NCBI RefSeq assembly: GCF_021117295.1
Contig: NZ_CP088247.1
Coordinates: forward strand, 3,239,001-3,303,000
DNA: 64,000 nucleotides
Source of the DNA: Methylorubrum sp. B1-46
GTDB taxonomy: Bacteria; Pseudomonadota; Alphaproteobacteria; Rhizobiales; Beijerinckiaceae
Direction of reading: 5' to 3'
In this document: in pieces, positions 33,801-43,710 of the stretch
Layout of the letters: the number at the start of each line of letters is the position of its first letter
Position numbering within the stretch: position 1 is the stretch's first letter
Translations under genes and position numbers: made by a program
The notes under the pieces: model-generated
What the model was told of the DNA's origin: nothing
The model's input: the letters and a program-made list of their open reading frames with translations, nothing else
Databases searched by the model: none

Positions 33801-35018
33801 ATGACCGGCCCCGAGGACGAGCTGGACGACGATTGGGCGGCCGCCTTTGCCGAGCAGGGCGAAGGCGGCGGCGGCGACGCGTCGCTGGCCGAGGAATGGG
33901 GCGCGGCGCTCGCCGAGCAGGGCACGACCAAGAGCGCGGGCGACGTCGCCGCCGAGTGGGCGACGATGATCGAGGACGGGGAGACCGAGAATCTCCCCGA
34001 ACTCGCCGGCAACGACCGCATCCTGAACCAGGACGAGATCGACGGCGTCCTCGGCTTCTCGCTGCGCGAACTCTCCGCCTCCGGCGCGGGGGGTGTGCGT
34101 GCCATCGTCGATTCGGGCGTCGTCCAGTACGAACGCCTGCCGATGCTGGAAATCGTCTTCGACCGGATGATCCGGTTGCTGTCGACCAGCCTTCGCAACT
34201 TCTTCCAGGACAACGTCGAGGTGACCCTCGACAACATCACCTCGGTCCGCTTCGGCGACTATCTCAACGCGATCCCGCTGCCGACCCTGCTCGGTGTGTT
34301 CAAGGCGGATGCGTGGGAGGGCTCGGGCCTCGTCACCGTCGAGCAGACGCTGGCCTACTCGACCATGGATCTCCTGCTCGGGGGCAAGCGCGGCGGCTCG
34401 TCGAGCCGGCTCGACGGGCGGCCCTTCACCACGATCGAGATGAGCCTCGTGCGCCGCCTCGTCGAGATCATCCTCACCGACCTCGAACTCTCGTTCCAGC
34501 CGCTCTCGCCGGTGCGGTTCGGCATCGACCGCATCGAGACCAACCCGCGCTTCGCCACCATCACCCGGCCCGGCAACGCCGCGATCCTGATCACGCTGAA
34601 GCTCGACATGGACGGGCGCGGCGGCGGGATGCAGATCCTGTTCCCCTACGCGACGATCGAGCCGATCCGCGACCTGCTCATGCAGAGCTTCATGGGCGAG
34701 CGGCTCGGGCGCGATCAGGTCTGGGAGAGTCACCTCGCCACCGAGATCTGGCAGGCGGACGTAGAGATGGAGGCGGTGCTGCACGAGGTGACGCTGCCCC
34801 TGAAGCGCGTGCTCAACCTCAAGGTCGGCGACACGCTGATGTTCGACCGCAAGCCGACCGACCTCATCACCGTGCGCTGCGGCGACTGGGCGCTGACGCA
34901 GGGGCGGATCGGCCGGATCGACGATGCCATCGCAGTGCAGGTCGCCCGCCCCCTGCGGCAGTCGCGCACGACGCTGCAGGCCTACGAAATCTCGATGCAG
35001 AACCGAAACGACGGCTGA
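33801..35018 (+). CDS. fliM: Flagellar motor switch protein FliM
   Basis: A 405-residue C-ring protein that binds phospho-CheY and sets rotation direction. The conserved LNQDEIDGVLGF helix (around residue 75) follows an acidic N-terminal extension that is longer than in enteric FliM and contains repeated AEEWGAALAEQG-like segments. The middle domain has YERLPMLEIVFDRMIRLLST and the C-terminal SpoA-type domain has LPLKRVLNLKVGDTLMFDRK. The gene is 64 bases after fliL. Confidence 0.96.
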   Translation: MTGPEDELDDDWAAAFAEQGEGGGGDASLAEEWGAALAEQGTTKSAGDVAAEWATMIEDGETENLPELAGNDRILNQDEIDGVLGFSLRELSASGAGGVRAIVDSGVVQYERLPMLEIVFDRMIRLLSTSLRNFFQDNVEVTLDNITSVRFGDYLNAIPLPTLLGVFKADAWEGSGLVTVEQTLAYSTMDLLLGGKRGGSSSRLDGRPFTTIEMSLVRRLVEIILTDLELSFQPLSPVRFGIDRIETNPRFATITRPGNAAILITLKLDMDGRGGGMQILFPYATIEPIRDLLMQSFMGERLGRDQVWESHLATEIWQADVEMEAVLHEVTLPLKRVLNLKVGDTLMFDRKPTDLITVRCGDWALTQGRIGRIDDAIAVQVARPLRQSRTTLQAYEISMQNRNDG

Positions 35019-35032
35019 GCCGCAGGGTGCCG

Positions 35033-35542
35033 ATGATGACCTTCTTCGTCTCGATGGCCGCCGACGTCCTCGTCGCCGTTCTGCTGGTGGCGACCATCGT
35101 CTCCTCGGTGAGGCTGTCGCGGCGCATCAGCCGGCTCAAGGCGGACGAGGTGGCCCTGCGCTCCACCATCGGCGACCTCGTGGTCGCGAGCGCCACCGCC
35201 GAGCGGGCGATCGCGGGCCTGCGCGCCACGCTGGACGAGTGCGACCGCACGCTCACCGAGCGCCTCGCCGGCGCCGAGCGCACCAGCACCGATCTGGCCG
35301 CGCATGTGCAGGCGGGTGAGAGCGTCATCGCCCGTATCGCGGCCATCGTCGGCCAGGCGCGCAACGCGGCCACCGCGCCAGCCGCCACGCCTTCGACCAC
35401 TGCTCCCCAGGCCGGCCCGCGTGCCGTGCTGGTGGAAGCCGCCCCGGCCGGCGGCAACGGCGAGCGCGTCGGCGCGGCGCTCGCCGCCGCTCAGGCCCTG
35501 TCCGAGCGCGCCCTCGACCGTCTGCGGGCCAGAGCCGCATGA
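35033..35542 (+). CDS. DUF6468-like flagellar operon protein
   Basis: A 169-residue protein with one N-terminal membrane helix (FVSMAADVLVAVLLVATIVS) followed by a coiled-coil (LSRRISRLKADEVALRSTIG, ATAERAIAGLRATLDECDRT) and an Ala/Pro-rich tail. Its place between fliM and motE matches the DUF6468 proteins found in alphaproteobacterial flagellar loci. No biochemical role is known; a stator-side accessory role is a guess from context. Its stop overlaps the motE start (ATGA). Confidence 0.72.
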   Translation: MMTFFVSMAADVLVAVLLVATIVSSVRLSRRISRLKADEVALRSTIGDLVVASATAERAIAGLRATLDECDRTLTERLAGAERTSTDLAAHVQAGESVIARIAAIVGQARNAATAPAATPSTTAPQAGPRAVLVEAAPAGGNGERVGAALAAAQALSERALDRLRARAA

Positions 35543-36336
35543 GCCTGCCCGCGCGCCGACTCGCACGCCTCGCGAGCCTTCCGGCGCGTCCCTTCCGGCT
35601 GCGCCTGATCGACGCCGTGACCCTGGCGGCGATCGGGCTTCTCGTGCTCAAGCTGACGGCCTTGCTGGCCGACGACCCGGCGCCCCCCGGCACGCCGCTG
35701 CCGGACTTCGCCCGCGTGCTGGCCAAAGCACGGACCAATTACGAGCCGACCGACCCGACCACCACCGGCTCCGTGTCGACGCCGCCGAAGAAGGCCGAGC
35801 CCGCTCCGCCGCCGGTCTACCAGCCGCAGGTGCCGGAACCGGTCTCGGACAGCGAGCGGGCGATCCTCGAAAAACTCGCCGCCCGCCGCGAGACCCTGAA
35901 GCATCGCGGGGACGAACTCGACCTGCGCGAGCAGATGCTGAAGGACGCCGAGCGCAAACTCGAATCCGGCGTGGCCGATCTCAAGGGCGCCGAGGACAAG
36001 GTCGGGTCCGAGGGCAGCCGGCGGGCGGAGGCGGAGAAGGCGGGGATGAAGGGCATCGTCCTGATGTACGAGACGATGAAGCCGAAGGATGCGGCCCGGG
36101 TCTTCGACCGCCTGAACCTCGAGACGCTGGTGCCGATCGTGATGGCGATGAACCCGCGCAAGATGGCCGAGGTGCTGGCCCTGATGGGCTCGGAGCCCGC
36201 CGAGAAGCTGACCGTGGCGCTCGCCAACCGCGCCCGCGGCGTCGACACCCCACAGGCGGCTGCCGCTGCCCCCGGCCTGCCGCCGGGCGAGCTGCCGGCG
36301 ATCGATCCGGGGCCAGCGGCCCGGCCTGGGCGGTAA
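35539..36336 (+). CDS. motE: MotE-family flagellar protein
   Basis: A 265-residue protein with a signal-anchor helix (LIDAVTLAAIGLLVLKLTAL), a Pro-rich linker, a coiled-coil (SDSERAILEKLAARRETLKH, LREQMLKDAERKLESGVADL) and a C-terminal MgtE-N-like segment MYETMKPKDAARVFDRLNLE and MNPRKMAEVLALMGSEPAEK. In Sinorhizobium, MotE is a periplasmic chaperone for the motility protein MotC. No MotC is in the window. It is the last gene of the fliL operon. Confidence 0.88.
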   Translation: MSLPARRLARLASLPARPFRLRLIDAVTLAAIGLLVLKLTALLADDPAPPGTPLPDFARVLAKARTNYEPTDPTTTGSVSTPPKKAEPAPPPVYQPQVPEPVSDSERAILEKLAARRETLKHRGDELDLREQMLKDAERKLESGVADLKGAEDKVGSEGSRRAEAEKAGMKGIVLMYETMKPKDAARVFDRLNLETLVPIVMAMNPRKMAEVLALMGSEPAEKLTVALANRARGVDTPQAAAAAPGLPPGELPAIDPGPAARPGR

Positions 36337-36339
36337 TCC

Positions 36340-36834
36340 CTAACCGGCCGGCTCCGCCAGGGCCCGCTCGATCGCGCCCTCCAGGGCCGCCGGCTTCGTC
36401 GAGGGCGAGAAGCGGCCGATCACCCGTCCGTCGCGGCCGATCAGGAACTTCGTGAAGTTCCACTTGATGGCCTGCGTGCCGAGCAGTCCCGGCTTCTCCC
36501 GCTTCAGATCGATGTAGAGCGGGTCGGCGCCGGGGCCGTTCACCTCCACCTTGGCGAGCACCGGAAAGGTCACGTCGTAGTTGAGCGAGCAGAATCGCTC
36601 GATGGCGGCGGCATCGCCCGGCTCCTGCGCGCCGAACTGGTTGCAGGGCAGGCCGAGCACCACGAGGCCGCGGTCGCGATGGCGGCGCCAGAGCTCTTCG
36701 AGGCCCTGATATTGCGGCGTGAAACCGCATTTCGAGGCGGTGTTGACCACCAGAAGCACCTTGCCGCGATACTGCGACAGGGGATGGGGTTCGCCGCGGG
36801 CATCGCGCGGGGCGTGATCGAGAATGCTGCTCAT
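36340..36834 (-). CDS. Glutathione peroxidase (Cys type)
   Basis: A 164-residue thioredoxin-fold peroxidase that reduces peroxides. The peroxidatic residue is Cys in NTASKCGFTPQYQGLE, LGLPCNQFGAQEPGD holds the catalytic Gln and a possible resolving Cys, and IKWNFTKFLIGRDGRVIGRF supplies the Trp-Asn pair. ATG 36834 (MSSILDHAPRD) is the family start; the frame is open further upstream to 36969. It converges with motE across three bases. Confidence 0.95.
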   Translation of the reverse strand: MSSILDHAPRDARGEPHPLSQYRGKVLLVVNTASKCGFTPQYQGLEELWRRHRDRGLVVLGLPCNQFGAQEPGDAAAIERFCSLNYDVTFPVLAKVEVNGPGADPLYIDLKREKPGLLGTQAIKWNFTKFLIGRDGRVIGRFSPSTKPAALEGAIERALAEPAG

Positions 36835-37022
36835 GAGCGCTCCGGGCATCTTCTTTTGCACAATAGTCCCGGCGGGAACCGGGATATTGTTCTGAATTTC
36901 GTGGAACGATTCCAGGCTTGACCGCAAATTTCTTCGTCTCGCTGCTGTGCGGCGTCGGTGCGATTGCATCCGTCCGCAAGCGGGGCTAGGCGCCCCCTTA
37001 CGACACCCTTAGGAGCCCGACC

Positions 37023-37724
37023 ATGCCGCCTCTGTCCCGCGGAACCGCGCCTGCCACCGCGTTTCTGCTCGCCGGAATGATGGTTCTGGCTTGGCCGGGC
37101 CTCGCACCGGCGCAGGAGGATGCCGCAACGGAGGCTGCGCCTGCCGAGCCGGCCGCCAAGCCGAAGCCGCGCCCGCGCAAGCCGGTTCCGAAGAAGGAAG
37201 AGGCCAAGGAATCCGCTACCCCTGCGCCGTCCGGCACGGTGCTGGAACCTGCCGCGGCCGCCAGTTCCTCCCAGTGGCCCGCCGGCGCCAGCTCCGTCAG
37301 CGAGAGCTACGGCGACTGGACGATGAATTGCAATCGCGCCGAAGCGCGCACCGACTGCGTCATCATCCAGTCGCAGGGCGACCGGCGCACGGGCAAGCGG
37401 CTGTTCAGCGTCGAGCTGCGTCCGCCCCGGGACGGGAAGAGCGAGGGCCTGATCCTGATGCCGTTCGGCCTTCAGATCGAGCCCGGCGTCTCGTTCAAGC
37501 TCGACGACCGGCAGCTCGGCAAGGGGGCGCCGTTCTCTTACTGCGTCACCGACGGCTGCCTCGTGCCGATCAGCCTGCCGACGCTCGCCACCGACGCGAT
37601 GAAGACGGCGACCAACCTCACGATCTCGGCGACCAAGCCGGACGCGAAAGAACCTACGATCATCACCGTGCCGCTCTCAGGCTTCGCCGCCGCCTTCGCC
37701 CGGGCGAGTGCCTTCGGAGGCTGA
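37023..37724 (+). CDS. Invasion-associated locus B (IalB) family protein
   Basis: A 233-residue periplasmic protein with a signal peptide (FLLAGMMVLAWPGLAPAQ), a long Ala/Pro/Lys-rich linker (residues ~35-90) and an IalB domain: VSESYGDWTMNCNRAEARTD, LMPFGLQIEPGVSFKLDDRQ, YCVTDGCLVPISLP. Four cysteines probably form disulfides. IalB was named in Bartonella, but the family is widespread in free-living alphaproteobacteria and its biochemical role is not known. Start ATG 37023. Confidence 0.9.
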   Translation: MPPLSRGTAPATAFLLAGMMVLAWPGLAPAQEDAATEAAPAEPAAKPKPRPRKPVPKKEEAKESATPAPSGTVLEPAAAASSSQWPAGASSVSESYGDWTMNCNRAEARTDCVIIQSQGDRRTGKRLFSVELRPPRDGKSEGLILMPFGLQIEPGVSFKLDDRQLGKGAPFSYCVTDGCLVPISLPTLATDAMKTATNLTISATKPDAKEPTIITVPLSGFAAAFARASAFGG

Positions 37725-37770
37725 CGCACCGGCCCTCGCGAACGGGCGAAGAGATGATAAGGCTGCACCC

Positions 37771-39039
37771 ATGCGGCCTTCAGCCAAAGCCCTCCTCCTC
37801 GCCACCCTGACCCTGACCGGCGCGAGCCCGGTGCGGGCCGAGGCACCGACCGATCCGGCGACCAACGCGGCGGCAAACCCGGCGACAGGGCCGGATTTCG
37901 CGCAATGCCTCGGCGACTTGAAGACGCTCGCCGAGGAGCGCGGCGTGCCGCGGGCGGTGGCCGAGACGGCGCTCACGGGGATCGCCCCCGATCCCGCGGT
38001 GGTACCGGCGACCCAGTCCCAGGCCGAGTTCGTCAAGCCGATCTGGCAGTATGTCGAGGCGAGCGTGACGCCGGAGCGGATCGCGACAGGCCAAGCCAAG
38101 CTTGCCGAGTGGTCCGAGGTTCTCGGACGGATCGAGGCGGCCTACGGCGTCGATCGGCACATCCTGGTCGCCTTCTGGGGTGTCGAGTCGAATTACGGGG
38201 CCGCCCTCGAAGGGAACGGGATCCGTCCGGTGATCCCGGCGCTGGCGACGCTCGCCTGCGGCGACCCGGCCCGGCCGGGCCTGTGGCGCGACGAGCTCGT
38301 CGCGGCCCTGAAGATCCTTGCCGACGGCGATGCCGACGCGGAGCGGATGCGCGGCTCCTGGGCCGGCGCCATGGGGCACACCCAGTTCATGCCGACCGCC
38401 TTCCTGCGCCACGCCGTCGATTTCGATGGCGACGGCCGGCGCGACATCTGGCACGCGGTGCCGGACGCGCTGGCCTCGACCGCCAACTTCCTCAAGCAAT
38501 CCGGCTGGCGTGCGGGCGAGGGCTGGGGCGTCGAGGTGCTGCTGCCGGACAATTTCGATTACCGGCTCGCCGACGAGACCACCGAGCGCCCCTTCTCCGA
38601 GTGGCGAACACTCGGACTGAAGCCCGCCGCCGGCGCCTTCCCGGAGGGCGCGGAGCGCCGCGCCGCCCTGCTTCTGCCGACCGGCGCCAAGGGGCCGGCC
38701 TTCCTGCTGGAGCCGAACTTCCGGATGATCCTGCGCTACAACACGGCGCTCGCCTACGCGCTCACCGTGGCGCATCTTTCCGACCGGCTGCGCGGCAAGC
38801 CCGGCTTCACCCGCGATTGGCCGCGGGGCGACCGCATGCTCACGACCGAGGAGCGCACCGACCTGCAGACGCGGCTTTCCGCCCTCGGCCATCCGGTCGG
38901 CGGCGCCGACGGAAAGATCGGCCCGAAGACCCGCGCCGCGATCCGCGCCTTCCAGGCGGACAAGGGCCTCGTGCCCGACGGCTACGCCGATGCCGCCCTG
39001 CTCGACCGGGTGCGGGCGGCGGGCGCGCCGGCCCCCTGA
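37771..39039 (+). CDS. Lytic murein transglycosylase (MltB type) with peptidoglycan-binding domain
   Basis: A 422-residue enzyme that cleaves peptidoglycan to 1,6-anhydro products. After a signal peptide (KALLLATLTLTGASPVRAEA) the SLT_2 domain has VDRHILVAFWGVESNYG with the catalytic Glu, GNGIRPVIPALATLACGDP and MGHTQFMPTAFLRHAVDFDG. A C-terminal PG_binding_1 domain (LQTRLSALGHPVGGADGKIG, TRAAIRAFQADKGLVPDGYA) anchors it to the wall. ATG 37771 gives the signal peptide; an earlier frame start at 37708 does not. Confidence 0.93.
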   Translation: MRPSAKALLLATLTLTGASPVRAEAPTDPATNAAANPATGPDFAQCLGDLKTLAEERGVPRAVAETALTGIAPDPAVVPATQSQAEFVKPIWQYVEASVTPERIATGQAKLAEWSEVLGRIEAAYGVDRHILVAFWGVESNYGAALEGNGIRPVIPALATLACGDPARPGLWRDELVAALKILADGDADAERMRGSWAGAMGHTQFMPTAFLRHAVDFDGDGRRDIWHAVPDALASTANFLKQSGWRAGEGWGVEVLLPDNFDYRLADETTERPFSEWRTLGLKPAAGAFPEGAERRAALLLPTGAKGPAFLLEPNFRMILRYNTALAYALTVAHLSDRLRGKPGFTRDWPRGDRMLTTEERTDLQTRLSALGHPVGGADGKIGPKTRAAIRAFQADKGLVPDGYADAALLDRVRAAGAPAP

Positions 39040-39043
39040 ACCG

Positions 39044-39628
39044 ATGCGCGTCCTGCTGGTCCACTGCCATCCCCGCGCCGACAGCTTCAACGCGCGGCTG
39101 CGCGACGTGGCCGCCGCCGCCCTCGAAGCGGCGGGCCACACGGTCGAGAGGCTCGATCTCTACGCGGAGAACTTCGACCCGCGCCTCAGCGCGCGGGAGC
39201 GCGGCGCCTACTATCACGAAGAGGCAGAGCGCCCGGACATCGCCGGCCATATCGCCGCCCTGCGCCGGGCCGAGGCGCTGGTCTTCGTCTATCCGACATG
39301 GTGGTTCGGGCCGCCGGCCATGCTGAAGGGCTGGTTCGACAGGGTCTGGCTGCCCGGCGTCGCCTTCGCGCTGGGCGGGGCGAAGGTTCTGCAACCGCGC
39401 CTCACCCACATCCGCCGGATCGCCGTGGTGACGACCTACGGCTCGCCGCGCTGGCTGCTCTGGCTCGTCGGCTGGCCGGACTGGCGCCTGTTCCGCTTCG
39501 GCATCCGCCCGCTCTGCGCCCGGCGCTGCCGGCTCGACTGGATCGCGCTCACCGGCATGGACAAAGCCACTGACGAGGCGCGGATGCGCTTCGTCGAGCG
39601 GGTCCGGCGGCGGCTGACGGCGTTCTGA
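39044..39628 (+). CDS. NAD(P)H oxidoreductase, flavodoxin-like fold
   Basis: A 194-residue NQO1/KefF-type flavoprotein. MRVLLVHCHPRADSFNARLR is the FMN phosphate-binding loop, LVFVYPTWWFGPPAMLKGWF the isoalloxazine-contact region, followed by RVWLPGVAFAL and VTTYGSPRWLL. Such enzymes reduce quinones or regulate potassium efflux channels; no Kef gene is near. It starts 4 bases after the transglycosylase stop, so it may be cotranscribed. Confidence 0.88.
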   Translation: MRVLLVHCHPRADSFNARLRDVAAAALEAAGHTVERLDLYAENFDPRLSARERGAYYHEEAERPDIAGHIAALRRAEALVFVYPTWWFGPPAMLKGWFDRVWLPGVAFALGGAKVLQPRLTHIRRIAVVTTYGSPRWLLWLVGWPDWRLFRFGIRPLCARRCRLDWIALTGMDKATDEARMRFVERVRRRLTAF

Positions 39629-39634
39629 ACGGCC

Positions 39635-40030
39635 TCAGCTGGCCGGAAACCGCTCGAAGCTCGGCAGGCGGTGCGCGTCCTCCATCCAGGCGATGCGCTC
39701 GGCCACCTGGATATGCGCCTGAGGCGGTAGGGCGTCGGGCGTGTCGAGGGTGCCGGTCTGCACGTCGATCATGCCCGGCAGCATCTGCTCGTTGACGTAG
39801 AACAGGCTTGTGCCGCAGCGGCCGCAGAAATGGCGCCGCCCGTGCTCGGAGGAGGCGTAGACGGCGGGCTCGCCGGAGATCGTCACGCCCTCGGCCGGCA
39901 CCATCGCCCAGCCCACCATCGGCGCGCCGGAATGCCGCCGGCAATCGGAACAGTGGCACAGCGCGTTATGGACGACCTCCGGGGTCATCTCGTAGCGGAT
40001 GGCCCCGCAATGGCAGCGTCCCTTGAGCAT
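39635..40030 (-). CDS. GFA (glutathione-dependent formaldehyde-activating)/CENP-V family protein
   Basis: A 131-residue zinc protein with the full cysteine pattern: GRCHCGAIRYEM (CxC), NALCHCSDCRRHSGAP (CxxxxC-type cluster) and FCGRCGTSLFYVNEQ (CxxC). The fold is that of Gfa, named for catalysing formaldehyde-glutathione adduct formation in Paracoccus, although many members have other or unknown roles. In a probable methylotroph this is worth noting, but a formaldehyde role cannot be read from sequence. It converges with the oxidoreductase gene. Confidence 0.9.
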   Translation of the reverse strand: MLKGRCHCGAIRYEMTPEVVHNALCHCSDCRRHSGAPMVGWAMVPAEGVTISGEPAVYASSEHGRRHFCGRCGTSLFYVNEQMLPGMIDVQTGTLDTPDALPPQAHIQVAERIAWMEDAHRLPSFERFPAS

Positions 40031-40110
40031 GGTGCCTTCCCCCTGAAATCCCGAAGCGTCACTGCGGCGGCGCGCAGGATAGGGCCGGGGGACGGTCCCT
40101 GAAAGCGAGA

Positions 40111-40143
40111 AACCGCGGCAGCCACGTGACGGCTGCCGCGGTT
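40111..40143 (-). terminator. Terminator of dctA
   Basis: AACCGCGGCAGCC and its exact complement form a 13-bp stem with a 7-base loop, 47 bases beyond the dctA stop. On the minus strand it ends in GGTTTCTC. Confidence 0.7.
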
Positions 40144-40189
40144 CCCATACCGGACGGAGGACGCAGGACGGTGCGCCCTCCTGCCCGGA

Positions 40190-41533
40190 TCACTCGGCCG
40201 GCTGGAGGGCCGGGGCGGGAGCCACCTCGACGATCGGCTGGCCGGCCAGCGCGGCGTGGAGCTTGGCCTCGTCGACCTCACCCTCCCAGCGGGCGACGAC
40301 GATGCAGGCCACCGCGTTTCCGATGAAGTTGGTGAGCGCGCGGCACTCCGACATGAAGCGGTCGATGCCGAGGATCAGCGCCATGCCGACGACCGGCACG
40401 GAGGGGACGACGGCCAGCGTCGCGGCCAGCGTGATGAAGCCCGAGCCGGTCACACCCGCCGCGCCCTTCGAGGAGAGCATCGCCACGAGCAGCAGCAGGA
40501 TCTGCTCGCCGAAGGTGATCGGGGTGTCGGTGGCCTGGGCGATGAACAGCGCCGCCATCGTCATGTAGATGTTGGTGCCGTCGAGGTTGAACGAGTAGCC
40601 GGTGGGGACGACGAGGCCGACCACGGGGCGCGAGCAACCGGCCTTCTCCATCTTCTCGATCAGCGAGGGCAGGGCCGATTCCGAGGAGGAGGTGCCGAGC
40701 ACCAGCATCAGCTCTTCCTTGATGTAGCGGATGAGCTTGATGATCGAGAAGCCGTTGTAGCGGGCGACCGCGCCGAGCACGCCGAGCACGAAGATCGCCG
40801 AGGTCAGGTAGAAGGCGCCAACGAGGTAGGCGAGGTTGGCCAGCGAGGAGATGCCGTACTTGCCGATGGTGAAGGCCATCGCGCCGAAGGCACCGATGGG
40901 GGCGACCTTCATGATGATGTTGACGACGCCGAAGACGGCTTCGGACATGATCTTGATGATGTCGAGGACCGGCTTGCCGCGGTCCCCGAGGAAGGCGAGG
41001 CCGAAGCCGAACAGCACCGAGAAGAACAGCACCTGAAGGATCTCACCGCCCGCGAAGGCGCCGACGGCGGTCGTCGGGATGATGTTCATCAGGAAGTCGC
41101 CGATGTTCTGCTCCTTCGCCTTGCCGGCGTAGGTCGCGACCGCCTTCGGATCGAGCGAGTTCGGGTCGATGTGCAGGCCATGGCCGGGCTGGAGCACGTT
41201 GGCGACGATGAGGCCGACGATCAGCGCCAGCGTCGAGAACGTCAGGAAGTAGGCGAGCGCCTTGCCGCCGACGCGACCGACCTTCTCCAGGTTCGTCATG
41301 CCGGCGATGCCGGAGACCACGGTGAGGAAGATCACCGGGGCGATGATCATCTTGACGAGCTTGATGAAGGCGTCGCCGAGCGGCTTCATGTCCGCGCCGA
41401 GCTTCGGGTAGAAATGCCCGAGGGTGATGCCGATGGCGACGGCGACCAGCACCTGGAAATAGAGCGTGCGATAGATGGGCTTGGGGGCGGACGGCGCGTG
41501 TGGCGCGGTCAGAGGGGACGGCACGGAGGCCAT
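40190..41533 (-). CDS. dctA: C4-dicarboxylate transporter DctA
   Basis: A 447-residue dicarboxylate/amino acid:cation symporter for succinate, fumarate and malate. Family motifs are [39 protein letters not shown] (the serine-rich re-entrant loop), [20 protein letters not shown] and the C-terminal [22 protein letters not shown] 41533 (MASVPSPL) follows a GGGAG site; the frame extends to 41695 but the extension covers the promoter region. A sigma-54 promoter and DctD-like sites lie upstream, and dctB-dctD is divergent. Confidence 0.96.
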   Translation of the reverse strand: MASVPSPLTAPHAPSAPKPIYRTLYFQVLVAVAIGITLGHFYPKLGADMKPLGDAFIKLVKMIIAPVIFLTVVSGIAGMTNLEKVGRVGGKALAYFLTFSTLALIVGLIVANVLQPGHGLHIDPNSLDPKAVATYAGKAKEQNIGDFLMNIIPTTAVGAFAGGEILQVLFFSVLFGFGLAFLGDRGKPVLDIIKIMSEAVFGVVNIIMKVAPIGAFGAMAFTIGKYGISSLANLAYLVGAFYLTSAIFVLGVLGAVARYNGFSIIKLIRYIKEELMLVLGTSSSESALPSLIEKMEKAGCSRPVVGLVVPTGYSFNLDGTNIYMTMAALFIAQATDTPITFGEQILLLLVAMLSSKGAAGVTGSGFITLAATLAVVPSVPVVGMALILGIDRFMSECRALTNFIGNAVACIVVARWEGEVDEAKLHAALAGQPIVEVAPAPALQPAE

Positions 41534-41683
41534 GGGCGTTTCTCCCTGTCGGAGCGGTGGACGGTTCGTCGGATCAGATCGCCGGGGCTCCCTCAGGAGC
41601 TTTCCGGCGCCGTCCGCTCTTGCTTTTGGCCTCTCGGCACACAGCTCTGCGGGTAGGTCATGGCTGCGTTTCGAATGGGGAAT

Positions 41684-41699
41684 GGCAACCGGCATGCCA
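41684..41699 (-). promoter_or_regulatory. Sigma-54 promoter of dctA
   Basis: On the minus strand TGGCATGCCGGTTGCC carries TGGCA, a perfect TTGC -12 box and correct spacing. The leader to ATG 41533 is about 140 bases. The site is partly palindromic, so a weaker plus-strand match also exists. Confidence 0.72.
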
Positions 41700-41783
41700 G
41701 TTCGAAAATGCCGACAAATTTTTGTTAAACTCTTGAAATGAATGATATTTACAGATCGGCGGACAATTGCGCCTTCCAGCCCG

Positions 41784-41832
41784 TTGCGGTGATCCGCACA
41801 CAGGGCGCCCGAGCGTTCCGAAATCTCGCACA
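41784..41832. promoter_or_regulatory. Two candidate DctD upstream activator sites
   Basis: Site 1 is a dyad TGCGG-TGAT-CCGCA (41785-41798) inside GTTGCGGTGATCCGCACAC. Site 2, GTTCCGAAATCTCGCACA (41815-41832), matches its right half. Their centres are 32 bp apart, about three helical turns, and 95-130 bp upstream of the dctA -24 element. They reach the dctB start region. Confidence 0.55.
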
Positions 41833-41844
41833 GGCTTTCCCGGT

Positions 41845-43710
41845 GTGATCGTCCCCGCCTCGCCCTCTTCGAAGGATTATCGCCGCGCGCTCGTCGTGGT
41901 GGCCGGGCTGGCCGTCCTCATCTTGACCGGCTGGCTCGGCGGACGGGTGGCGGAGCGGTGGGCGCTGACCGATCTGCGTCGCTCGGCCTCTTCTTCGCTC
42001 GGGCTGCAGGTTGCCGCGTTCCGAGCCGAGATGCAGAAGCAGAGTTCGCTTCCGCTCGCACTCGCCGCGGACCCCGAGATCGCCGGTGTCCTGGCGCCGA
42101 TGCCGGAGCCCGGCCTCGTCGAGAGCGTGAACGCGCGCCTCGCGCAGATCGCTGAGGCGACCGGCGCGGCGGTGATCTACGTGATGCGTGCCGACGGCGT
42201 GACGGTCGCCGCGAGCAATGCGGGCGCGGAAAAAAGCTTCCTCGGCCGCAATTACGGGTTCCGGCCCTATTTCAGGAAGTCGATGCAGACGGGCGCCGGC
42301 TCGCAATTCGCCCTCGGCACGGTCAGCGGGCGGCCGGGCTACTATCTCGCCCGCCGGTTGCCCAAGGGCGACGGGGTCGTCGTCGTCAAGATCGAGTTCG
42401 ATGCGGTTGAGGCCGCATGGCGCACGAGCCGCGAGAGCGTGTTCGTCTCCGACCCGCGCGGCATCGTGCTGGTGGCGAGCGACCCGACCTGGCATTTCCG
42501 AGCCTTCCGCACCGTCGATGAGGCGGAGCGCCAGCGCATTCGCGAGGCGCTCGAATTCGGCGAGGCGCCGCTCCTGCCCCTGCCGGTCTACGCCACATCG
42601 GATGCCCCGGACGTTGTGCGGGTCGGCGGCGGTGCCAGACCGGCTTGGCCGGCGCTGATGCTCGATGCGTCGATCCCCGGTACGGACTGGCGTCTCCACA
42701 CCCTGACGCCCATCGCCGCAGCGGTGCAGCGCGAGCGGGCCCAGGGCCGGGTCATCGCCCTGTTGGCGGCCGGCCTTGCCTGGGCCGGGCTCGCCACGCT
42801 TCAGGGCCGGCGACGCCGGATGCGGACACGGCTGGCCGAGGCCGCGACCCGGGGCGAGGAGCTCGAAGCGCGAGTGGCCGAGCGCACCCACGCGCTCAGC
42901 CAAGCCAACCGGCAGCTCCTCGCGGAGATCGAGGAGCGCCGCCGGGCCGAGGCCGAGCGCGAGCGTCTGGGCCGCGAACTGGCACAGGCCGGGCGGCTCG
43001 CGGCCCTGGGGCAGTTTGCCGCCAGCATGGCCCACGAGATCAACCAGCCGCTCGCCGCCATCCGCTCCTATGCCGACAACACCGCGATCCTCGTGCGCCG
43101 CGGACGGATCGAGGACGCGGCGGAGAACGTCTCGGCCATCGGCCGGCTGACCGAGCGCATCGGAACCCTGACGCGCCAGCTCAAGGGATTCGCCCGGCGC
43201 GCCTCGGGCCGGCGCGAGCCGGTGCGCCTCTGCGACATCCTGCGCGGAAGCCTCGAAGTGGTCTCCCTGCGCGCGGTACAGTCCGGCATCGCCCTCGATG
43301 TCCCGTCGCCTGCGCCCGATCTCGCCGTGCTCGGCGACGGTCCGCGCCTGGAGCAGGTCGTCGTCAATCTCCTTCAGAACGCGCTCGATGCGGTGACCGG
43401 ACAGGCCGAGCCCTGGGTCGCCGTGCGCATCGAAGAGACGGGCGAGCGGATCGCCGTCGAGGTCGCCGACAACGGGCCGGGCATCCCGGAGGCGAACCGG
43501 GCGCAGGTGTTCGATCCGTTCTTCACCACGAAAGCCGAAGGGCTCGGGCTCGGCCTGGCGATCTGCCGCGGCATCGTCGAGGAATGCGGCGGGACGCTCG
43601 GCCTGCGCTCGGGTGCCGACGGCACGACGTTCCGGATGGAACTGAAACGCGCCGCCCCACCGGATGCGGCGCAGGACGAACGCCCGGCCGCGAGCCTGGA
43701 GGCCACATGA
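41845..43710 (+). CDS. dctB: C4-dicarboxylate sensor kinase DctB
   Basis: A 621-residue membrane histidine kinase. A first membrane helix ([19 protein letters not shown]) is followed by a periplasmic double-PAS sensor ([40 protein letters not shown]), a second helix ([19 protein letters not shown]), a coiled-coil, the H-box [20 protein letters not shown] and N/G boxes ([34 protein letters not shown]). GTG 41845 is the best start at the conserved N-terminus, but its ribosome site is weak. It phosphorylates DctD. Confidence 0.92.
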   Translation: MIVPASPSSKDYRRALVVVAGLAVLILTGWLGGRVAERWALTDLRRSASSSLGLQVAAFRAEMQKQSSLPLALAADPEIAGVLAPMPEPGLVESVNARLAQIAEATGAAVIYVMRADGVTVAASNAGAEKSFLGRNYGFRPYFRKSMQTGAGSQFALGTVSGRPGYYLARRLPKGDGVVVVKIEFDAVEAAWRTSRESVFVSDPRGIVLVASDPTWHFRAFRTVDEAERQRIREALEFGEAPLLPLPVYATSDAPDVVRVGGGARPAWPALMLDASIPGTDWRLHTLTPIAAAVQRERAQGRVIALLAAGLAWAGLATLQGRRRRMRTRLAEAATRGEELEARVAERTHALSQANRQLLAEIEERRRAEAERERLGRELAQAGRLAALGQFAASMAHEINQPLAAIRSYADNTAILVRRGRIEDAAENVSAIGRLTERIGTLTRQLKGFARRASGRREPVRLCDILRGSLEVVSLRAVQSGIALDVPSPAPDLAVLGDGPRLEQVVVNLLQNALDAVTGQAEPWVAVRIEETGERIAVEVADNGPGIPEANRAQVFDPFFTTKAEGLGLGLAICRGIVEECGGTLGLRSGADGTTFRMELKRAAPPDAAQDERPAASLEAT

